Of a stretch of 64,000 bases of DNA, positions 36,363 through 47,634 are shown piece after piece; the first letter of the stretch is position 1; every line of letters starts with the position of its first letter. The position numbers and the translations under genes are program-made. The notes beneath the pieces are model-generated. The model was not told where the DNA came from and made no database searches. It saw nothing but the letters and a program-made list of their open reading frames with translations. The stretch is from Hippophae tibetana (lineage: Eukaryota > Streptophyta > Magnoliopsida > Rosales > Elaeagnaceae): assembly GCA_037013495.1 (NCBI GenBank), contig CM072805.1, positions 22,284,669 to 22,348,668 of the forward strand, written 5' to 3'.

Positions 36363-39300
36363 TGGTATCAAAGTGAAGGTTCTAGGAACCTATTAAATTG
36401 CTTAGTATCACCAATAATGGTTGACACTACAATTCAAACTACAGGAACAAAGAGAGTTGTTAAATCAACTAAAGAAGCTTATAATGGTAATGGAGATCCA
36501 TATTTTTGCAAAGTTCAGATCACCCTAGAATGGTGTTTCTAATAATACATCTAACTAGAAGTAATTACCTCACTTGGAGCAAATCTAAGAAGATTGCACT
36601 TAGAGCCAAGCTGAAGTTGGGTTTCATTGATGGTAGGCTTCTTATGCCTAATAAAGAAAACACAGAGTATGAACTCTAGAAAAGAGCTAACTACATGGTG
36701 ACTTCTTGGATACTCAACTCCATATCCAAGGATCTTGTTGATAGCTTTCTTTATACAACTTCAACCAAAGAGTTGTGAGATGAGATAGCTAAAAGATATG
36801 GTGAGAGCAATGGGCCCTTGCTCTATCAGATTCAAATAGATATTACTTCAATATCTCAAGGTAATGATTCTATTGCTAAATATTATAACAAACTAAAGCG
36901 TCTATGGCATGAATTTGCTTGCCTTATGTCTTTACCTCCCTACACATGTGAAGCTGCAAAGCTAATTTCAGATTTCTACTCTATGAATAGATTGATGCAA
37001 TTTCTTATGGGATTAAATGATTGCTACAACCTTACTAGAAATCAAACTTTGGTCATGGATCCATTACCAATTGTAAATCATGTTTATTCAATGCTTCTTA
37101 GTGTTGAAAAATAGATAGAGGTTCATATTAATTTTAATGCAAGTATTGAAACAACTGGATTATTAGCTATAACTCAAGTGGGAACGAATCAATTTAAGAA
37201 ATATTTTTTTGTAAAAAGAGCTGCTGCTAAGAAGAAGGAAAATGAGAATAAGATCTGTGAACATTGTAGAATGAAAGGATATGAAAAAGATAGTTGTTTC
37301 AAAATTCATGGAGTTCCATATTGTTACAAGGAATTAGGGGATTCACAAAAGAAAATGGCACTTGGATAGTGGACTTAGGGGCCACTAATCATATGTCAGG
37401 GGTTAGAAATTTTTTAGCAATTTGAGAAAACCTAAAAAACCTTCACCAATTTATTTACTGGATGGATCTGTGAAATATATTCACAGCATAGGAGACAATA
37501 ATCTTTCTAATAAAATTTGTCTAAAAATGCATTATATATACCGAGTTTTAAGTTTAATCTTATATCTATTCAAAAACTTGCTCACTTTGCCCAAATGGAA
37601 TTCAATTTTGCACCAACTACTTGTATTCTGTAGAATCTTTAGACTAAAGAGATTATGATAGTAGGAAAAACTATAGGAAGCCTTTATGTTTTAGATACTG
37701 CTAGTTTTCAAGATTTTGATTGTAATAGTTTTACTACTAATGTTGCGTTTCTAAAATCAAGTCCTTATTGATTGAATTGTAGTAGTGAAATTTCTATCGA
37801 TGAAAAGAAAAGATTTCTCAAAATTCAATTATGGCATAGCATATTAAGGCATTGTCCTATAGATGTTTTAAAACACAATTTTTTTTAAAGAACAAAATTT
37901 AAGAGATTTTGATCAAAGTGAAGTTTGTCACAAGTCAAAACAGCAAAGGTTACCTTTCCCCATTAGTCATACCAAAGCCTTACAATCTTTTGAACTTATT
38001 CAATTAGACTTATGTGGACCTTATAGCCAAGTCTCTGTTGAAGGAGCCAGATATATTTTAACCATTGTTAATCACCACACAAGGGCCACTTCGACTTACC
38101 TCATGATCCATAAAAGCTAGACCAATTTCCTTTTTACCAATTTTGTCAACATGATTCACACACAGTATGGGAAACAAATTAAAATCATAAAGAGTGACAA
38201 TGGGATAGAATTCATTAATTCAGAATTTCAGCCATATATTTCCAGTAAAAAAATAATTCATCAAAAATCATATCTTATACTCCCCAACAAAATGGGGTGG
38301 TGCAAAAGAAACACAAACATCTCTTGCAAATTTCTAGAGCTCTTATGTTTCAGTCAGGTTTACCAAAGAAATTTTGGGGTTCTTCAATCCTTATGGCTAT
38401 TTACATCATAAATAGACTTTCATCCTCAATCTTAAATAGGAAACCCCCTATAGAAATACTTCTCTAAAAACCACCAAATTATTCAAACCTTAAAATCTTT
38501 AGATGCTTATGCTATGTGACAAATGTTTTACCAAATAAAGACAAATTTACTGAAAGAGCTTTCAAATGTATATTTCTTGGATACATTTTAGCTCAAAAGA
38601 CTTTTAGAGTTTATGATTTGGAAAAACATAAATTATATGTTTCAAGAGATGTAAAATTTTATGAACAAATTCTTCCTTATAAAAATGAAAATGGTAGTAT
38701 CGAAAATATAGAACATGATGTTTTACCTCTTTTCTATAAATGAAAGTGATGCATAACCAATTATCTTGAACACAGAGCAATCTTCTTCTATACCTATGAC
38801 TCATCAAAACATTTCAAATCATCCATATATTACTAATAATGAAAATACTTTGTCTAATTCCACATAAGAGTATCTAGATAAAACCCAAATACCCAATGAA
38901 GTTCAACCCATTGAAAAAACAATGCCAGAATTAGAAGTCAACCATCATGGATGAAATATTATGTTCTTAATTTAGTTATCAAGCCACCAGATAGAATCTC
39001 TTGTCAGTCTCATAATCTCAAAACATATACTACACAAACTTTTCCTTTTACAACATCTCCCATATTTTCTTATGCTTATATATCATTTTTGTCAAATATG
39101 TCCAATGTTCAAGAACCAAGCTCCTATAAAGAAGCTAGTACTAATGCAGAATGGATAAATGCCATGAATCAAAAACTGAGTGTTCTTGAAAAGAACAATA
39201 CATGGGAGTTAGTATCCTTTCCAGAAGGCAAGAAAGCAATAAGATCTAAATAGGTTTATAAAATAAAACTAAAACCTAATGGAAGTGTGGATAGGCACAA

Positions 39301-40656
39301 GGCAAGATTGGTTGCCAAAGATTTTAATCAAATTGAAGGAATAGATTATTTTCAAAGTTTTTCTCCTGTAGCTAAAATTGTTATTGTTCAAATTCTATTT
39401 GCTGTTGCAACTTCAAAAGAGTGGCCAATTCATCAATTAGATATAAACAATGCATTTTTACATGGCTTCCTAGATGAAGATGTTTGTATGATACCACTTG
39501 AAGGATATAACAAGGCTCAACTTAATCATGTTTTCAAGCTGAAAAAATCATTGTATAGACTCAAGTGAGCCTTAAGACGGTGGAATGTTGAATTCTGTGA
39601 AAATATAACTTGTTTTGGGTTCATACAATCAGCTCATGACAAATGTTTGTTTATCAAAGAAAATGAGTATTCTTTAACAGATCTTCTCATTTATGTAGAT
39701 GATGTTCTTCTAACAAGAACTTTTGAGAAGGAAATCGAATTGGTTAAGAAACATTTAGATCATCACTTCACTATTAAAGATCTTGGTTATGCATGATATT
39801 TTCTTAGATTAGAAATTAGAAGAAGGCCCTCTGGAACTGTTATAAACCAAAGAAAATATTTGTTAGATATTCTTACTGATACTGGTCTTCTTGGAGCTAA
39901 ACAAGCAAAGACACATTTTCCCAAAGGTCAGAAATTGATTGTTGAAGAAGGCCTTTCACTTCTTGAACCAGAGAAATACAGACATTTAATTGGAAGACTA
40001 TTGTATTTGAACATAAGTCGACCAGATATAAGTTATCCTGTACAACAATTAAGTCAATTTGTCAATACCCCTTGTAAGACTCATTGGGATGCAGCCATGC
40101 ATTTATTGAGATACCTCAAAAGGTGTCCATCCAAAGGATTAATTTTTCCTAGTCATAATAATCTTCATTTACAAGATTACAGCGATATTGATTGAGCATC
40201 CTATCTTGACATTAGAAAATCCTTAACATGGTTTTGTATTTTCTTAGGTCCAACTCTCGTCTCTTGGAAAACTAAGAAACAAACAACTATTTCTCGATCT
40301 TCTGCTAAAGTATAATATCATAGCTTAGCTGCAACAGTCTATGAGTTGCAATGGATTTCATTTATTTTAAAAGACTTCAAGATTGATTTCTACTCCTATC
40401 ACACTTTGGTGCAACAATAAAGTTGCAATTCACATCCCAACAAATCCAGTATTCCATGAAAGAACAAAGCACCTGGATATTGACCGTCACTTGGTTAGAA
40501 ATCGCTTCAAAGAAGGCTTCATTAAACCACAACATGTATCTTCTCAAGAATAAGTAGTAGACATGTTCACTAAATCATTATCAACTCCTCAATTTAGAAA
40601 GTTAATGTTCAAGTTGAGTTGCATGATATTCATCAAACTCTAACTTGAGGAGAGGA

Positions 40657-40989
40657 TGTAGAATTATAGTGGTATGGGTGCTATAGAATTATGCAGAAAG
40701 TGGAGAAACAATGCCAAATTATAGTGGAGCAACAATGCAGAATTATAATGGAGTAGCAGCACAGGTATGAATGTTGTAGAAGTGTAGCAGATAGTGGTAT
40801 GTGTGTTGCAAAAATGCAGTGCAAATAATTTGATAGTAGAGTAGTGTTGCTATAGTAGTGTAGGTGGTGTAGAGATGCAGTAGAGATAAAAGAATTTTTT
40901 TTGTTTCCCTAATATATATATGTAATCATTCCTTATTCATTAATAAGAGAAGATTAATGAAATTATTTCTCTTCTGATTTATTTTTCCA
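40657..40989 (+). repeat. 3' LTR of copia element C
   Basis: 333 bp, starting TGTAGAATTATAG and ending TTTTTCCA. It aligns with the 5' LTR over its whole length, with clearly visible substitutions and small indels, so the insertion is old. Confidence 0.9.
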
Positions 40990-43100
40990 CGAACAATCTT
41001 ACATTAAATTTGGTGTAACATAATTCATTGTATTACCTTTATTTTCCTTTTTTAACAACAATAATAAAAGATATAAATATATAAAAATATTATTTTAATT
41101 ATATATTTTTGAATAAAATTTGTGCCAATTATATCATTTTTATTATTTAATATTATTTTTGATTTTTTAATTGCATATAACAAAATAAAATTAAATATAT
41201 AATACAAAAATTAATAAAACATTATTAAAAATAAACACTTAAAAATTTTAGGCCTCTTTATATTAAATTTAAAATACATAATAGAGTTTCAAAATCCATA
41301 CAAAGTTTAAAAGTTACAAAGTATAGAACTTAAAAATACTAGATTTTAAGAATTTTGTGTAAGATATAGACAAATTCAGAATAAAAACTCTCATATTTTA
41401 TTTTGAAATGAATTAATTAAAAACTTATGAGATGAATATACTATTAAGAAAATTGATATTCGTTAATATGTAATTATAATTGTGTATTTTTCAATTAAAT
41501 GTATTTTACAACAATATAACATTTAGTTCATGTAATAAATATGATATTTTTGTTTGTGAATTTTTTATTTTTTTCAAAAAAAATATAATTTTTAAATTTA
41601 TTACTATTATTTGACTAATAAATATATAATTAATTAATTTAATATATTAATGGTTAGTAATTAATTAATAAAATAAATAGAATATTATAACTTTATAAAA
41701 TAATATATTTTTAGTATGATATTTAACATAGTTAGTGATTTTCTATTTTTATTCTTATTATACACATATGTAAAAATTAATGAAAAATATTTCTATTTTT
41801 CGAATAATTTTCAAACTTACAAAAAAACAAATACTCATATTTTTGAGTTAAAAAGTTATAAAATAATATTTTTCCATTATAATAAGTGAAAAATATTTTC
41901 TTCAATAATAAATGTATTATTAAATATGTTTACTATTGTTTTATGATGCAATACCATATAATAAAGGTAATAATCAATTATATTAAAATTATAATTTATT
42001 ATATTTTATGAAATATTAATATTTTTGTTTCAATAAATAAGAAAATTTTCATAATAACTAAATTGAAATATATAAATTACCTTTTTAATAATAAAATTTA
42101 TTAATTATAAAACACCTATTAAAAGAAAATTAGGATAAAGATAAACTTTTAAAATAAAACAAAAACACTTGAGATATTTTAATTTTTGATTAGTCAAACC
42201 ACACAAAATGAATTAAGTTTAGATACATAGGTTGATATAGATCCCCTACATTATTTTTAATCTAATTTGTACACCTCACTTGCATTGTTTTTTAAATTTC
42301 ATATTTATCAATTTGATTGCTTGATAACTTTTTAACCTAATGTCTGATTGCCTTCTTCTCTATCCATCTCCTTTAACCTCTCATTATTTCTTCTCATTTG
42401 TCGTTGGTCATGCTTACTCCGACAATGCTTCTCCCTTTGTCACCATCGATGACTATAAAGAGTATAGTCGCCTATATCCAAGGTTTTCTCTTCCTTTATC
42501 CTTAACTTTTCTTTTTCACCTTTTCTTTCCTAATTAAATGATGATTATTATGACTCACCAAACTAGTTAAATAACTTCTAAATTTTCTCATACTAGACAT
42601 CCATGTCAATGCAAGTCGAGTCTGATGACTCCATTGTTCACAGAGTTACATACCTAGAACTTGTTTACATTGCGAAGTTGAATTGAGCTTTGGATTATTA
42701 TATCGCAAATAATCATCTTTGGACTTCCTTCAATTTGTGTATTATGTGTTACTTTTGTGTTGTTTGTATTTAGATCTTCATTAATGTTTATTTTATATGT
42801 ATGATTTTCATTCATGTTTATAATTTTAGAAATGTATTCTTATAGGGTTACCTTTTGGTGACATTGTTTTTCTAAGATGAATGTTTGCTCAATGTTAAAA
42901 GGCAATTAAGAAAGTGTAATATATTAGGAAAGTGTTATATATTAGGACATAGAAGTTCAAATTGGATTGGCTCATAAATATTTGCATCAATGAGGTTGAT
43001 AACTGGTAACTTCATCACAACCACACCATTTTTTGAACAATAATATGTTGAGTTTCCTTCTTATTTGAAGGAGCCCGAGTAAAGTTCATGTGGCTTAATG
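40990..43100. other. AT-rich DNA with one short unexplained coding-like patch
   Basis: Featureless AT-rich DNA to about 42320. At 42340-42537 an ORF opens with codon usage less AT-biased than its surroundings (middle part AYSDNASPFVTIDDYKEYSR) and ends at an AAG/GTTTTC donor-like site. A second open patch follows at 42599-42685 (QVESDDSIVHRVTYLELVY). This may be a captured or truncated gene fragment; I recognise no family. Confidence 0.25.
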
Positions 43101-45000
43101 GCCATGAAGAAAGAATGTAAAAAAATTTCATTTGATTGATTAATTAATAAACACATTTAGGGTTTGCTGTGGGTGAATTTCAGCAAGAAAATAAGAGTTA
43201 TAGCACCAGAAAAAGTGAGTAGTTTTTCTTTTTCTCCAACGAGTCTTCATCAAGTGCTCTGATGGAAGGTTGTTTGTTATCCGATTGAGTTGAAATTTTG
43301 TAGACAGGTTCACGACTCAAGACTCTTCAAACTGTATGGTGGGATTTGGATGTAGCTTACCGATTTGGGAAAATATGGGACGTGAACAGTGATTACAAAA
43401 TTGGGTTAGATTTCTCCATTTTTTTGAAATAATTGTTAGTTTCCAAGAAGTTGTATTATTGATGATGTTGATTGTTTGCCTTTAGTTTTATCTAGAGAGA
43501 AATTTTGTACAATTATTTCTTGATAGTGGAAGTTTTGGAGAGAAATTTTGTGATTGTTTTTGAAATTTTATAAGATTGTGGATCTAATTAACCTAGAGGG
43601 AAAGTGAATAGGTTATTTTTAATTTTAACCAATTTATAATTTAATAACCTAAACAAAGCGATCAAACATGTAATCGTGTGTAAAAATAAACTACAGAAAT
43701 AAGAGAATAACACACAATATTTTTAGGTGGAAACAACCTATGCCATAACCATGACCTAAGAGAAAAACCACTGGATCACCTAACTTTCCACTATGAAAAT
43801 CAAATGTTCAAGTACAAATTCGGTCTTATGCTAACCTCCCTAGAATACTGCCCCAATGTACTTTTCTTACGAGCCTCTACTCTGTTTTCATAGTTTCCAA
43901 TATTAGCGTGAGTGGTTTCTAGATCAACGTTCCAATAAGCTTCCCGTCAATCATATATATTCCCAAATTAACTACAAAATGGTTAGCACAAAAAAACACA
44001 AGTGACCGTGTGTGTTCTAGAATGGATTTAATAATGAATAATCCTAACTAGATGATTCAAAACATATGTCACTTAAATCAAATCAACTAGTAAATCCTAG
44101 AGCAAAAAGATCAAGCACAAGTTCAATAAAAATAGTTTCTTTATAGGTTAATAATCAAATCAAATAACTATGATATGACAAAAACAATTATTTGATGTAA
44201 CAATTTAAGAATAAAAATAAAGAATAAGCCATAAGAAAATATTATCAAAATATCATAAAATAATTAGGCTTATTAATCAATCAAGCATAACCACCAATAT
44301 TTGATAGATTAACTAAACAAAGAAGCCTAAAGAATTATGATCTTATATTTTGTAAAGCAAGATAGAAAAATTAAGAAGATTAGAATAATGCTCTTGTGTA
44401 GTTGATTGAAACAATGAATAATTAGTTTTATTTATAGGAAAAATTAAAACCCTTAATCCTATGTAATTGATAAATATTTTTTCTATTACAAATAGGATTA
44501 ATAATACTTATTAATTAAGAAAACTTGTATATGATTGATAAACATATTTTCTATTTCAAATAGGATTAGTAATACTTACTAATTAAGAAGACTCTTATTT
44601 AAAGAAGAGTTCTTTAAAACAGATTTTATGATATCTTTTATGCTAAAGATTTCAACTATAATTTAGAGTATATCTTATCTAATATCTTTTAAAAATAGAT
44701 TTTATGTTATCTTTTATGCTAAAGATTTTCAGTATAATTTAGAATATATCTTATCTAATATCTTTTAGCATATCTTATTCCATATTTTAACACTAAAAAT
44801 AATTTCAGATTTATAAGCATGTGTTATTAAATGCATAAATGTAATCCTATGTGTCGTAATTATCAAAGATATACCTGAAGTATAATTATCTGGAACTCGA
44901 ACATTTGTTTAGATTTTCTTAATAGACTTGATAACAGACCAAAAAAATAAATTTATAGATAAATATTTTATCCACGAAAATAGCCAACACTCATAGTCCT
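43101..45000. repeat. Dispersed-repeat-like DNA with two tandem duplications
   Basis: The stretch at 43140-43440 (leader-like, with ATCCGATTGAGTTGAAATTT) and 43590-43990 (with AACCTAGAGGGAAAGTGAATAGG and TGGAAACAACCTATGCC) has the look of known plant dispersed repeats of unclear class. At 44466-44590 a unit is repeated with a period of 68 bp, and at 44621-44772 another with a period of 76 bp. No protein coding was found. Confidence 0.4.
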
Positions 45001-45585
45001 TACAGTTTCCTTTGCTATACCAAGAAGATTTTTCCACGTAAATTGGTTGTGTTTATTTTGTGCATATTTTCATTTTGAGCTCTATTTATTTGTTTCTTAA
45101 AATATTCACACAAAGAAGGAGAATAAGTTTTATTCCGCTGTTTAGAACTTAATTAAGTTCAAACTGTTATTGTGATTCTTCTAACATAATATTCTCGTTC
45201 TCCATTTGTAGTTTTTCGAGACTCATTTCTAATCAAAGTATTAAATATCTAGTAATGAAATATATTATTCTGTAACGTTGGTAATGAAACTGTGCAATAT
45301 ATGATTTTACAAAGGGTATGTTTTGTCCTTAGATTCATTTTCTCCATATGAAAGTCCTTTTTTTAATTTTATCTTCAATATTTAGTATTCATGTGTTTAG
45401 TTTATGACAAGTTAGAATACACTACAATTCATCTCCTATTAATATGAAATCTAATAAGTTGGACAATGTACATTTAAGTTATGATGGTTAGATAGTTGTC
45501 CAATTTAGCTCTAGCATGTCATGTTAAAATTTTATAGCTCTTGAATTTTTAAAAATAAAATAAAATAAAGATAGGTTATATTGTC

Positions 45586-46060
45586 ACACGTTCTTTTGTT
45601 ATTGTCACAAAAACTATGCAAAATCTGGCCAAACTTCAACCAATTGAACAATTTTTTGTTTATTGGATATGTTTTCAATTCAGTTCTAACAAGCAAGGTC
45701 ACTATTCGATTAAAATTTGGTCAGTTGAATAATTGTATTGTTCAGTTAGACATGTGTTCAATTCAACTCTAAAAAATAGATTAATCGAATGATCAAATTC
45801 TGGCCAGTTAGATAACTATCCATTTAATTCAATATGTGTTCAATTCAGTTATGACGAATGAAATCATCATCCGATCAAAATCTTGCCAGTTGAAAAATTG
45901 TCAAGTTCAGTTGGACATGTCTCCAACTCAACTCCAATAAGTAGGACCATTGATCGACCAAACTCTTACTAGTTGGATAAGTGTCCAACTTGACTCCAAC
46001 GAGTGGGTTCACTAACTTATCAAACTCCGACCAATTATATAACCATCAAATTTTAACTTG
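45586..46060. repeat. Degenerate 83-bp tandem repeat, 5-6 copies
   Basis: The motif ATGTGTTCAATTCAG (with variants) recurs at 45669, 45752, 45834 and 45917, spacings of 83, 82 and 83 bp. Each unit also contains a GATCAAATTCTGGCCAGTTG-like part. The outer copies are more decayed and the last unit is shortened. Confidence 0.8.
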
Positions 46061-47422
46061 GTTGATCAAATTGGACAAATATTTAATCAAAATTGATTAA
46101 AGAAAAATATAAATATTTTAATCACTTTATATAAAAAATCAAATAATATCTAATTTTTGATTAATAAGTGATCAACACGACATATAACCCTTAAGTTTAT
46201 TATTAGTGGTTAATTTATCTTAAATTATTAACCATATATTAAATCTATTATTAGTATTTTATATTATTATAAAAAATATATATACCTATTATTATCGTAT
46301 TTATTATAATATATTTTTTAAAATTAAAAGTATCATATTTATATTTATATATTTATATATTTTTTGTATTTTTAATGTGTTTATATTTTATACCACATTT
46401 ATAAAATTAAATATCTTTCAATTTGTTCAAATTATACTCATTTCATATTTTAATAACTATGATATTATTGTCGCATGCTGGAGATGAAAAATAATATAAA
46501 ATTGCATTATTTTAAATCTAAAGTTAAATTAAAATATAATTATGAATTTGAGATGGAGTATACTCGTTAACCATATTTAGTTTAAAGGATAAATATTATT
46601 AAAGTAATTAATCTTTACTTAAATAGTAAAAAGGTTTTTTTATCAATCAATTGTTTTGAGATGTGATTTAATATCAATAAACTCTTACATCTTACAAATA
46701 ATCATCTAAAAAATAAATTAATACAGGAAATAACACGTCAGTAAAAATAAATAAAATATTTAAATATAAATCAAACACAATTTTAAAATAATACAAAGAA
46801 ATAATAAAAGAATAAAAATATTAAGTTTATAATAACAATTATTCTTTTTACCATACACTGTAATTAAAAAATATAATAAAAAATAAATATATATTGAAAG
46901 TAATAAATTATGAACCTGCTCCAGAAAAAAAATGCTTTTATTTTTAACCATGAAAGATACAAGAGAGGAAGAATGAGAAAATAAATAAATAAAAAGAAAA
47001 ATGGTAAATAAGTGAAAAAATGATATAATTTATTTTATTTTATTTTTATTAATAATTTTTTTATTTAATTAAAATATTTTTTATTTTAATTATTTTATTA
47101 ATTCGATTTTTAATATAGAAGAGAAAAGTACAATTGCATATGAATATTATATTTAATATTTTTTAAATTTAAAAACATTTAAATAAAATTATTTATATTA
47201 TTTTTTAACTTGAGACAAGAAAATATTTAAAAAATGTTTAGTTGATATAATAAAATTATAAAATAAATAAAATAAAAAATTAATATATTTATGTAAGAAA
47301 GTAGCATATTGGAGGATGAATATTATTAAAATAATTTATATCACCATCAAATCAAACGTAATAATATTTTAATTAAATATTTCTTTTATTGTTAACACAT
47401 AAAGAAAAAATCGATCAATTTA
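46061..47422. other. Very AT-rich DNA upstream of the kinase gene
   Basis: No gene, LTR or tandem array recognised. Many A/T homopolymer runs. It grades into the kinase promoter near 47.4 kb. Confidence 0.5.
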
Positions 47423-47428
47423 CACGTG
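47423..47428 (+). promoter_or_regulatory. G-box upstream of the LAMMER kinase
   Basis: CACGTG in the context ACACGTGGT, about 200 bp upstream of the ATG at 47625 and at the point where the AT-rich DNA changes to a mixed, promoter-like composition. A function is inferred from position only. Confidence 0.4.
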
Positions 47429-47619
47429 GTGAACTAAACAGCTACTCATAGGATCGGGCGCTCCAGCTTAGTCGTTGGGAACTTATCTGACGGTCAGTGA
47501 TTACACACGGAAAGCAACATTTGGGGCCGTTCTATGGAAACTTCTTGGATCACAGAGGTGTTTGTTGGACGATCTGAATACGAGCAATTGAATTTTGGGG
47601 TCAGGGTTAGGGTTTTTCT

Positions 47620-47634
47620 ATGAGATGGAGATGA
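47620..47634 (+). promoter_or_regulatory. Five-codon uORF overlapping the kinase start
   Basis: ATG AGA TGG AGA TGA begins five bases upstream of the main ATG (47625) in another frame and ends inside the third codon of the main ORF. Its start context (T at -3, A at +4) is weaker than that of the main start (G at -3, G at +4), so leaky scanning would let most ribosomes pass. Confidence 0.45.

Larger units (their letters stand above)
36034..40989 (+). mobile_element. Ty1/copia element C with both LTRs and target-site duplication
   Basis: A nearly complete insertion. It has a 5' LTR (36034-36362), primer-binding site TGGTATCAAAG (36363), gag (from ATG 36418) with CCHC knuckle CEHCRMKGYEKDSCF at 37256, protease WTLGATNH (D replaced in the DSGA motif by the decayed text) at about 37363, integrase (about 37930-38440), RT (WELV at 39210, RHKARLVAKDFNQ, LDINNAFLHGFL, YVDD at 39692-39703), RNase H (about 40170-40400) and 3' LTR (40657-40989) behind a purine tract TTGAGGAGAGGA. 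The flanks are CAAAC and CGAAC, a 5-bp duplication with one change. Many stops replace W and Q codons (36677, 39251, 40193), so no protein is intact. The order PR-IN-RT-RH defines Ty1/copia. Confidence 0.93.
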
